A DNA stretch of 42,745 nt from Melioribacteraceae bacterium (GTDB lineage Bacteria; Bacteroidota; Ignavibacteria; Ignavibacteriales; Melioribacteraceae). The stretch spans positions 1 through 42,745 of the forward strand of contig JAKIUC010000038.1 in assembly GCA_021647785.1 (NCBI GenBank), in the 5' to 3' direction. Within the stretch, counting starts at the first letter, position 1, and each line of letters starts with the position of its first letter. Below, piece by piece: positions 8,990 to 15,935 of the stretch. Position numbers and translations under genes: made by a program. A model generated the notes under the pieces. The model searched no databases, was not told the origin of the DNA, and saw only the letters and a program-made list of their open reading frames with translations.

Positions 8990-9325
8990 ATAAATATTTT
9001 TAGCAATATCAAACTAACTTATGATGTAACCGCTGACTTTATGTCTGCGTTGGAATCAAGAGAAGTATAGTAAAACAAAACCGTCTTCATAAAAGTTTAT
9101 TACTCAATTATAGTTGTCGGAACTGAAGGCGTAAAATATGTTACTAATGATATTTTCTCAAAACTTGCAACAGAATCGATATTCCACAATTAAAGATTTC
9201 TCTTTTAGCAAAAGCAGTAATACGTTTTTTGATAAAATTTTGTTTTGGAAATAAATATGTACTTGTCTAATTCACTAAATGGTAGTATTTTTAGTGAACC
9301 AATTCACAGATAGTTAGGCTATTCT
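8990..9325. other. gene-poor gap with no convincing feature
   Basis: About 335 bp between the cytochrome terminator and the DUF4143 gene. A 39-codon open stretch without a start codon ends at a TAA near 9194; its peptide includes VVGTEGVKYVTND. It could be a gene remnant, but I do not recognise it. It marks the right edge of the more GC-rich block. Confidence 0.3.
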
Positions 9326-10450
9326 ATGATTAAGCGAAAATTAACTGAATTTATCAAAAAAGATTTTTTCAAAAATAAAGCAATAATTATTTATGGGGCA
9401 AGGCAAGTTGGCAAAACAACACTTCTCAATCAATTGGCAGAGAGTATCTCAGATGATATTTTGTGGCTAAATGGAGACGAACCTGATATACGCAGTTTTT
9501 TTGAAGACGCTACTTCATCAAAATTGAAATTGCTTATAGCAAAACATAAATTTGTATTTATAGATGAAGCACAAAGAATTGAAAATATTGGGATAATAAT
9601 AAAATTAATAGTTGATAATATTTCAAACATTCAATTAATTGCTACTGGTTCTTCCGCATTTGAACTTTCGGATAAAATAAAAGAACCTTTAACTGGACGT
9701 AAATTTGAGTTTACACTCTATCCTATTTCTTACGAAGAATTAGTTAACCATTTTGGAATAATTGAAGCACGCCGATTATTGGAATTTACTTTACAATTTG
9801 GTTCGTACCCAGAAGTTGTAAATAATTTTTCTGATGCACGCAGAACTATAAATCTTATTGCCGATAGTTATCTTTACAAAGACCTTTTTACTTACGAAGG
9901 ATTAAAACGACCTAATTTACTTCTAAAAATCTCCCAAGCTCTTGCACTTCAAGTAGGTAATGAGGTTTCATATTCCGAAATTGCACAATTAGTAAATGCC
10001 GATAAAAATACTGTTGATAAATATGTACACCTACTTGAACTCGCTTTTATAATTTTTCGCCTTCCATCTTTAAGCAGAAATATGAGGAATGAAATTAAGC
10101 GTGGTAAGAAAATATATTTTTGGGATGTGGGTATAAGAAATGCTTTAATTTCTAATTTTTCAGGAACAAATCTGAGAACAGATATAGGGGCAGTATGGGA
10201 AAATTATTTTATTAGTGAAAGATTAAAATTTGTAGATTATAATAATATTTACTCTCAATCATATTTTTGGCGTACTAAAACTAAAAGTGAAATAGATTAC
10301 ATTGAAGAACGCGAAAATACTTTTTACGCTTTCGAACTTAAATGGAATCCTAAAGCTCGTGCAAAAATTCCAAATTCATTTTTAGATAATTACACAAATA
10401 ATAAAACGTATATTGTAACTAATAATAATTTCGACGAGCATCTTCTTTAG
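9326..10450 (+). CDS. AAA-family ATPase with DUF4143 domain
   Basis: 374 residues. Walker A GARQVGKT (about 24-31), Walker B FVFIDEAQ, then ATGSSAFEL. A winged-helix/DUF4143 C-terminal part follows, with a PD-(D/E)XK-like end (FWRTKTKSEIDYIEE, FYAFELKWNP). Members of this family are common in accessory regions of bacteria and archaea; their function is poorly defined, and a mobile or defence-associated role is only suggested by context. Length is close to normal. The last codons (CTT CTT TAG) lie inside a remnant of an ISL3-type transposase gene (10441-10494), so the natural stop has been replaced, probably changing only the last few residues. Confidence 0.88.
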   Translation: MIKRKLTEFIKKDFFKNKAIIIYGARQVGKTTLLNQLAESISDDILWLNGDEPDIRSFFEDATSSKLKLLIAKHKFVFIDEAQRIENIGIIIKLIVDNISNIQLIATGSSAFELSDKIKEPLTGRKFEFTLYPISYEELVNHFGIIEARRLLEFTLQFGSYPEVVNNFSDARRTINLIADSYLYKDLFTYEGLKRPNLLLKISQALALQVGNEVSYSEIAQLVNADKNTVDKYVHLLELAFIIFRLPSLSRNMRNEIKRGKKIYFWDVGIRNALISNFSGTNLRTDIGAVWENYFISERLKFVDYNNIYSQSYFWRTKTKSEIDYIEERENTFYAFELKWNPKARAKIPNSFLDNYTNNKTYIVTNNNFDEHLL

Positions 10451-10494
10451 ACTCGACAACTATTGTGCCTAGCACATCAAAATAAAATATAGCC
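10441..10494 (+). mobile_element. remnant of an ISL3/ISAon1-type element end
   Basis: These 54 bp match, with about three mismatches, the reverse complement of 27699-27752: the last codons of the transposase plus the terminal repeat (GCCTAGCACATCAAAATAAA). No other part of that element is present. The inner breakpoint falls within the last codons of the DUF4143 gene and the outer end is 3 bp from the stop codon of the oxidoreductase 3' fragment. This suggests an IS insertion followed by deletion. Confidence 0.85.
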
Positions 10495-10497
10495 CAA

Positions 10498-10641
10498 TTA
10501 CCCACTACACTCATCAACCAAATAAATAATTGAACGATACTCAATATCACTATTGTACGACGAGCCTATCTCGCAAGTTTTACTGTTCGAATATCCTTCG
10601 TGACACAATTCTGTTAACTGTGGTTTCAATTCTTTCAATTT
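10498..10641 (-). pseudogene. 3'-end fragment 1 of the FAD/Fe-S oxidoreductase gene
   Basis: On the minus strand this encodes LKELKPQL, HEGYSNSKTCEIG, EYRSIIYLVDEC and a stop: the last ~45 codons of the intact gene at 15936-18767, still in frame. Upstream of the homologous part the frame runs on briefly (to 10689) without resemblance to the parent. It lies between the IS remnant and the first TA pair, in the same orientation as the parent gene. Confidence 0.88.
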
Positions 10642-10719
10642 TAATCTGTGATTTTTACCCAAATTATTGTAAATTATTAACCGTAGCACGAACTAAGATT
10701 ATTTTAAGGATAAGATATT

Positions 10720-10944
10720 ATGCATACTGTAACAGTTAAAATAAAAGAAAGAGCATTTGATAAAGTAATGTATTTGCTTGAACAACTAAAAGATGATGTG
10801 CAAATAATTGAAAAACATGAGTTTGATTTAGAAATAATCAATAAAGACGATTCTGATTTCAAATATATTTTAGATGCAAGAAAAAGGAGAGAAGAAGGAG
10901 AGAAGACATATTCGCTAGATGAAGTAATTAAAAACTTAAGATGA
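10720..10944 (+). CDS. antitoxin of RelE-type TA pair, copy A
   Basis: 74 residues, starting MHTVTVKIKERAFDKVMYLL. It is probably the antitoxin because it is small, charged, upstream of a RelE/ParE-like gene and overlaps it by 4 bp (ATGA). The C-terminal part (YILDARKRREEGEKTYSLDE) resembles the toxin-wrapping tail of many type II antitoxins. About 92% identical to copy B at 15463-15687. Such pairs are usually autorepressed; the upstream AT-rich region, which also contains the oxidoreductase fragment, is shared with copy B. Confidence 0.85.
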   Translation: MHTVTVKIKERAFDKVMYLLEQLKDDVQIIEKHEFDLEIINKDDSDFKYILDARKRREEGEKTYSLDEVIKNLR

Positions 10945-11183
10945 AAATTCTAATTCAGAAAAGTGCAATAAAAGACTTGAAAAAAATTGATAATAAGTCT
11001 GTTCAAACAATATTACAAAACCTATCAAATCTTGAAATTTATCCTAAAACTACAAACATTAAAAAACTAAAAAGTCACTATCCACCATTCCGATACAGAG
11101 TAGGGAATTATAGAATTCTATTCGATGTGGATAATGACGAAATTATTGTTGTAAACATTAAACATCGCAAAGACTCTTATTAG
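10941..11183 (+). CDS. RelE/ParE-family toxin, copy A
   Basis: 80 residues with the RelE/ParE core: an N-terminal helical part (QKSAIKDLKKIDNK), then KLKSHYPPFRYRVGNYRILF and the final strand VVNIKHRKDSY with conserved Arg and His residues. RelE proteins cut mRNA on the ribosome and ParE proteins inhibit gyrase; the sequence alone does not separate the two, though the HRKDSY ending favours RelE. Translationally coupled to the antitoxin (4-bp overlap). About 89% identical to copy B at 15684-15926. Confidence 0.9.
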   Translation: MKILIQKSAIKDLKKIDNKSVQTILQNLSNLEIYPKTTNIKKLKSHYPPFRYRVGNYRILFDVDNDEIIVVNIKHRKDSY

Positions 11184-11192
11184 ACTATAATA

Positions 11193-11316
11193 CTATCTAC
11201 CACACTCATCCACCAAATAAATAATTGAACGATACTCAATTCCACTATTGTAAGATAAACCAATCTCACATGTTTTACTGTTGGAATATCCTTCGTGGCT
11301 ACTTTCTGTTAATTGT
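11193..11316 (-). pseudogene. 3'-end fragment 2 of the FAD/Fe-S oxidoreductase gene
   Basis: Encodes on the minus strand LTESSHEGYSNSKTCEIGL, then SGIEYRSIIYLVDEC, ending GR and a TAG stop. It corresponds to the last ~40 codons of the intact gene. Differences from the other copies are largely silent. It begins 10 bp after toxin A ends, just as the intact gene's stop lies 10 bp after toxin B. Confidence 0.86.
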
Positions 11317-11354
11317 ATTCGCTTAATTTAGGTAAAATATTTGTATATTTGACT

Positions 11355-11762
11355 ATGAATGAAAAGCCAATAGAAAAAGAAAAGATTATCACTCATTGGG
11401 TTGAAAACTCTACAGAAGACTATAAAACCATGCTAACTTTATTTGGTGCAAGAAGGTATAGTTGGTCATTGTTTGTTGGACATTTAGTAATTGAAAAATT
11501 GTTAAAGGCATATTATGTAAAAACAAATAATGGTTATCCACCCTTTATTCATAATTTATTGAGACTTGCAGTAGCTTCAAAAATTTTAGTTTCAGATGAA
11601 CTAAAACTAAAATTAACTACTATTTCAGCATTTAATATAAATGCAAGATATGACGATTATAAAAACAGTTTTCACAAAAGGTGTACTCCTGAATTTACAT
11701 CGGAATGGATAAACAAAATTAAAGAGCTAAGATTATGGATAATAGAACAAATAAAAGCATAA
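11355..11762 (+). CDS. HEPN-domain protein (toxin-like half of a HEPN/MNT pair)
   Basis: An all-helical protein of 135 residues if started at the ATG at 11355; a TTG start at 11313 would lie inside the oxidoreductase fragment and is unlikely. The HEPN pattern is visible: SLFVGHLVIEKLLKAYYV followed by PFIHNLLRL, with an ARYDDYKNSF segment later. HEPN proteins of this kind pair with a minimal nucleotidyltransferase. In characterised pairs the HEPN protein is an RNase toxin neutralised by the MNT partner, often by adenylylation. It overlaps the MNT gene by 28 bp. I cannot confirm an RX4-6H catalytic motif. Confidence 0.82.
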   Translation: MNEKPIEKEKIITHWVENSTEDYKTMLTLFGARRYSWSLFVGHLVIEKLLKAYYVKTNNGYPPFIHNLLRLAVASKILVSDELKLKLTTISAFNINARYDDYKNSFHKRCTPEFTSEWINKIKELRLWIIEQIKA

Positions 11763-12073
11763 GTGCGTATATATCTTCAGTAGCCGAAAGGAACTCTAAT
11801 TTACTAAAAGCCTATCTGTTTGGTTCATATGTAAAAAAAAAGGATGTTGCTGATAGTGATATAGATTTAGCATTAATAATTAATAATTTAGATGATGACG
11901 AGCGTTTTGATTTACAAGTAGAATTAATGCTATTGGCATCCGATTTTGATTTGCGAATTGAACCACATCCAATATCGAATAACGATTTTAATTACAACAA
12001 TTCCTTTGTAGCAGAAATTATAAAAACTGGAATTGAGATAGAACCCAGTTCGCCAAATAAATGGTATAGTTAG
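11735..12073 (+). CDS. MNT-type nucleotidyltransferase (antitoxin-like half of HEPN/MNT)
   Basis: 112 residues with the minimal nucleotidyltransferase signature LFGSYVKKKDVADSDIDLAL, i.e. GS-X10-DxD, giving the metal-binding Asp pair. In HEPN/MNT systems this protein is the antitoxin and can modify its partner with AMP. It starts inside the 3' end of the HEPN gene (28-bp overlap), so the two are co-translated. The pair sits between oxidoreductase fragments 2 and 3, in a region with two other TA pairs. Confidence 0.86.
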   Translation: MDNRTNKSISAYISSVAERNSNLLKAYLFGSYVKKKDVADSDIDLALIINNLDDDERFDLQVELMLLASDFDLRIEPHPISNNDFNYNNSFVAEIIKTGIEIEPSSPNKWYS

Positions 12074-12083
12074 CTATGAAATT

Positions 12084-12434
12084 ATGAGTATAAAGAAACA
12101 TAAGAAAATTGGTGAAATATGGGAATTGCTTTCAGAAAAAGAAAAACTTCTCTCTAAAAATAGATGCTTGGATAAATTAAATGTTGCATAATTTTTAATG
12201 GGTATGGCAGACATTACAGGATAAATAATCAGAAACATCTAAAGTGTAAAGCACTATTCAAATAATTGATTTTAAGTATGCCAAGATTCAATTAGGAATT
12301 GTTCACAATTATGCTCTACTATTTTTATAATAGAATTACAGACACTAGAAAATCAAGCAAATTGCTTTTTCTTTCTTTCAATATTAAGTTTTTCAATTCA
12401 TTAGTGATAATCCTTATAATTTACAATAAATACA
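12084..12434. other. gap after HEPN/MNT; possible 35-codon ORF
   Basis: A short ORF at 12084-12191 (+) would encode a Lys/Glu-rich 35-residue peptide starting MSIKKHKKIGEIWELL. It follows the MNT gene by 10 bp and could be a remnant or chance. Nothing is recognised from 12192 to 12434. Confidence 0.3.
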
Positions 12435-15044
12435 TCACCTTAGATATATCATCTTTTTTGTATCGGTAAAATTTTGAGTAGTTATTCTGTAAAAGTATAT
12501 ACCTGATGAAGTAAGTAAACCTTCGCTGTTTCTTCCATTCCATGTAACTGAATGAAAACCACCATTTAGTTCTCGATTTAGAAGCGTATTTAATTTTTCA
12601 CCAAGTAGATTAAAGACTTCTATTTTTACATTTGCTATTTCTGGAATTTGGAAACTAATTATTGTTTCTGGATTAAATGGATTTGGATAGTTTTGGTTGA
12701 GTTTGTAATTCATCTTTGTTGAAATGTTTTCGTTTTCTTCAATGTTTGTAAGCTCTTCAAGCAAAGTTAGTTTTATTGCATCCGCTCGTAAAACCACTCC
12801 AGCACTACTTTCGCCAGTATCTATAACCCTTATAACTATACTCGCATTCTTCGGTAAATAGTAAGAGCCAATTAATTTCCACTTTCCACTTTCATTATTT
12901 TGGTCAATAAAAACAGAATCGATAACTAAATTATCAATGCTAATTTGATAAAGTGCTTTATCACTTGAATTTACTGTTTGAGGCACAATCTCATATATCG
13001 CATATAAACCCGATTTTTCTAACTCTGTTCTAAACTCTGCTTTAGCAAGTGGCGTTGAATTTAACCATGCATATCTGCTTGTTGCTCCATTAGATACTGC
13101 AACACTTGTATGCCATTCGCCAAACTCTGTGTAGTTCAACGAATCTTCGTTATCAATAGTTTTAAAATAGTTTTGCACCATTGCAAAAACTGGAATTACA
13201 ACTCTACCATTAACAGGGTCATTGCTCAATATTTCCAACGAATCTGTGAAACTCCCTATTTTATTAACTGCAAACTTTAAATCTAAAATAATAGAACTCA
13301 TTTTTGGAATAACAACAGGAAAAGAAATTTTTGAAATTAAAGAATTACCAAGAGATTTTATTCCAAACAGTTTCAAATCACTAATACCATAATTAGATAT
13401 TAGAATTGGAAAATCAACTGTATCCGAGATTGATATCTCTCCCAAATCTATTATTGATTTACTGATACTAATTTCTTTCTCTCTTACTAATGCAGATATC
13501 TTTACAACATCAGCTACTGCATACTTACCAATTTGATTTTTCCCAGTTGCACTATACTTAACAGTAATTATATCCGATTCGTCACACGAAAGAGTAGTTA
13601 AATAATTCCACTTATATGGCTCGGCAGATTTATTGAACTTGACTGTATCTGTGGGAACTGAATTTATAGATACAACATATTGAAAGTTACTAACCGGATT
13701 TTGAGTTGATGGAACTTGCACAAAAATATTATAGTTGGTTGATTGAGTAATTGTTTTCTGCCACTCTACAGCTACAGAATCATTCTCCTTAAGTATTGTT
13801 ACCCTCGCATCAGTTCCCCACGAGCTGGTATTAAATGTACTCCAATCTCCAAGTAGCTCTGAATACTCAATATCAATGTTATCAATAAAAATATCCGATG
13901 GCAAATATTCAATAAAATCCATTGCCTGGTTACCCATTGAATCACAAGCAGTAGCCCCAACTTTCACTAAATCCGATTTTAAATATTCATTTTCAGTTTT
14001 CCATTCGTTCTCTCCAGTACTAATGCACTCAGCTGTAATGTATTCACCATAAATATTTTTAATAGCTACAAATGGTTGAGATTGAAATAATTGCTCATCA
14101 GATTTGATAGTAAAAGAGACTTTTTCACCAACTTTATTTTCAATAACAGAAATATTCGGAGCATTATTATCTTGGCTCTCTCTCCATAGCTTCATCGCCT
14201 CAACTGCTGTACAGTACTTAAATTTAACTCCAGGATATTTTAGTTCCATTTGATGTGCTATCTCGTCGATGTTCGAAATGTTATCTAAAAAGTTTTCTTG
14301 CGGCAAATGACTCCATAAACAAGCAACTTGATCTTCCCCCTGCGAAGCGGCTACAAATATCGAATCGAGATAATCCAGTACTAATGTTTTATAAAAACTC
14401 GCCGACCGCACATTCCAGCCTTTTCCATTTCCTGGCTTTTGATAATTTGAATATGACGGACGATAAGGAATCCAACTACTTGGAGCTTCCGACCAATCAA
14501 AAATATTATCAATTGGTTCATCATCATAAGTTCGCTTTGCCGGATAATCGTTATGCAAGCTATATGGTAATATTCTATCATCTAAATAGTGCTGCCAATC
14601 GTTATCCATATAGTGCCAACCTGTACGGAAAGAGATTGGGAATACTTCCTCTTCTAAAAGGAACTGAGCCAAAGTAACATTAAAATCATTCTTCGATTCC
14701 AAAAATGTTTTTGCCTGATTCCAATAATATTTCCCATCTCCATCATAATCACTCCAAAAGAATGTATGATAATGTAGCGTTAATTCATCTCCATTAATTG
14801 CAATATTTTCGCCATGATATTTCTTCATCAAGTATAACGTCATAATATTTGGCACGGGAACATTGGTATTTGTAGCATATCTAAAAATATTACCAGCCAT
14901 CATCCACCAAGTCATTTTTAATGAATTACCAAATGAATCTTTGAACCTATCTCTAAACGAAGGAGCCATTACTTTGTAAGCATTTCTTTCGGGATTAGTA
15001 TAAAGATCAACATCGTAGTAGTTATCGTGCGTAGCTGTGTTCAT
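12435..15044 (-). CDS. secreted golvesin-type multidomain protein with T9SS sorting domain
   Basis: 869 residues from the ATG at 15044, but homology-like sequence continues upstream. The same frame is open to 15182 and encodes a signal peptide (KNHIYFIAIYLLLASQLLANG) followed by VVYIVLGSDTAIW. The natural ATG is probably at 15180, put out of frame by one extra base in an A4 run (15174-15177). N-terminal ~280 residues: barrel-like domain (LHYHTFFWSDYDGDG, FRTGWHYMDN) resembling carbohydrate-active enzymes. Then a golvesin-like module (SWGTDARV...YNIFVQVPST), an ASH-type beta domain (~545-640), a second golvesin-like module (~645-775), and a Por sorting domain (NYPNPFNPET, ending KKMIYLR). Likely a surface or secreted polysaccharide-active protein. 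Confidence 0.8.
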   Translation of the reverse strand: MNTATHDNYYDVDLYTNPERNAYKVMAPSFRDRFKDSFGNSLKMTWWMMAGNIFRYATNTNVPVPNIMTLYLMKKYHGENIAINGDELTLHYHTFFWSDYDGDGKYYWNQAKTFLESKNDFNVTLAQFLLEEEVFPISFRTGWHYMDNDWQHYLDDRILPYSLHNDYPAKRTYDDEPIDNIFDWSEAPSSWIPYRPSYSNYQKPGNGKGWNVRSASFYKTLVLDYLDSIFVAASQGEDQVACLWSHLPQENFLDNISNIDEIAHQMELKYPGVKFKYCTAVEAMKLWRESQDNNAPNISVIENKVGEKVSFTIKSDEQLFQSQPFVAIKNIYGEYITAECISTGENEWKTENEYLKSDLVKVGATACDSMGNQAMDFIEYLPSDIFIDNIDIEYSELLGDWSTFNTSSWGTDARVTILKENDSVAVEWQKTITQSTNYNIFVQVPSTQNPVSNFQYVVSINSVPTDTVKFNKSAEPYKWNYLTTLSCDESDIITVKYSATGKNQIGKYAVADVVKISALVREKEISISKSIIDLGEISISDTVDFPILISNYGISDLKLFGIKSLGNSLISKISFPVVIPKMSSIILDLKFAVNKIGSFTDSLEILSNDPVNGRVVIPVFAMVQNYFKTIDNEDSLNYTEFGEWHTSVAVSNGATSRYAWLNSTPLAKAEFRTELEKSGLYAIYEIVPQTVNSSDKALYQISIDNLVIDSVFIDQNNESGKWKLIGSYYLPKNASIVIRVIDTGESSAGVVLRADAIKLTLLEELTNIEENENISTKMNYKLNQNYPNPFNPETIISFQIPEIANVKIEVFNLLGEKLNTLLNRELNGGFHSVTWNGRNSEGLLTSSGIYFYRITTQNFTDTKKMIYLR

Positions 15045-15240
15045 CCCAGCCCATATTGCTGTATCAGAGCCAAGTACTATATAAACGACACCATTGGCAA
15101 GTAACTGTGAGGCTAATAATAAATATATAGCTATAAAATAAATGTGATTTTTTCTAAACAGTTTTCTCTCAACAAAACATTATCTAATTATATGCAAGCT
15201 ACATATTTATACTATCCAATGTTACCCCAAAAAGGAATAT

Positions 15241-15385
15241 CTACTTACTACATTCATCAACCAAAGAAATAATTGAACGATACTCAATACCACTATGATA
15301 TGACAAAACAATCTCGCATGTCTTACTGTTAGAATATCCTTCGTGGCTCGATTCTGATAATTGTGGTTTCAATTCTTTCAATTTT
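15241..15385 (-). pseudogene. 3'-end fragment 3 of the FAD/Fe-S oxidoreductase gene
   Basis: On the minus strand this encodes LKELKPQLSESSHEGYSN, then SKTCEIVLSYHSGIEYRSI and LVDECSK with a stop: the last ~45 codons of the parent, in frame. With the ~75 bp after it, it closely resembles the block in front of TA copy A (fragment 1 plus promoter region), so this whole stretch is paired with the TA genes. Confidence 0.88.
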
Positions 15386-15462
15386 AATCTATGATTTTCA
15401 TCCAAATTATTGTAAATTATAAATAGTAGCTAAAACTAAGACAATTTAAATGGACAGATATT

Positions 15463-15687
15463 ATGCATACAGTAACGGTTAAAATAAAAGAAAAAGCATT
15501 TGATAAAGTAATGTATCTACTAGACCAACTAAAGGATGATGTACAAATAATTGAAAAACATGAGTTTGATTTGGAGATAATTAATAAAGATGATTCTGAT
15601 TTCAAATATATTTTAGATGCGAGAAAAAGGAGAGAAAATGGAGAGAAGACCTATTCGCTAGATGAAGTAATTAATACCTTAAAATGA
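15463..15687 (+). CDS. antitoxin of RelE-type TA pair, copy B
   Basis: 74 residues, nearly the same as copy A (about six substitutions: for example R11K, E21D and changes near the C-terminus). It overlaps its toxin by 4 bp (ATGA). The upstream AT-rich region (TCCAAATTATTGTAAATTAT) is shared with copy A and would hold the promoter and operator. Cross-neutralisation between the copies is plausible but not visible from sequence. Confidence 0.85.
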   Translation: MHTVTVKIKEKAFDKVMYLLDQLKDDVQIIEKHEFDLEIINKDDSDFKYILDARKRRENGEKTYSLDEVINTLK

Positions 15688-15926
15688 AAATTCTTATTCA
15701 GAAAAGTGCAATAAAAGACTTGAAAAAACTTGACAACAAATTTGCACAAAAGATACTACATAAATTATCAAACCTCGAAATTTATCCCAAAACTCCCAAT
15801 ATTAAAAAACTAAAAAGTCACTACCCACCATTCCGCTACAGAATTGGTAGTTATAGAATTTTATTTGATGTGGATAATGACGAAATTATTGTTGTAAATA
15901 TTAAACATCGCAAAGATTCTTACTAA
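15684..15926 (+). CDS. RelE/ParE-family toxin, copy B
   Basis: 80 residues. The C-terminal half (KLKSHYPPFRYRIGSYRILF, VVNIKHRKDSY) is almost identical to copy A. Most differences fall in residues 16-28, the helical part that usually contacts the antitoxin. It ends 10 bp from the stop codon of the convergent FAD/Fe-S oxidoreductase, the same spacing as between copy A and fragment 2. Confidence 0.9.
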   Translation: MKILIQKSAIKDLKKLDNKFAQKILHKLSNLEIYPKTPNIKKLKSHYPPFRYRIGSYRILFDVDNDEIIVVNIKHRKDSY

Positions 15927-15935
15927 ACTATATCC

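Noticed and set aside
10498-10689. Fragment 1 as an independent 63-codon gene
   Set aside because: Its conserved part is the C-terminus of a 943-residue enzyme without any of its domains; treated as a gene fragment.
11313-11354. TTG start for the HEPN gene
   Set aside because: The added residues come from the oxidoreductase fragment region; ATG 11355 fits better.
14840-14875. TTGGCACGGG string resembling a sigma-54 -24 element
   Set aside because: Inside the coding region of the golvesin-type gene, with no matching -12 GC and no gene placed to use it.
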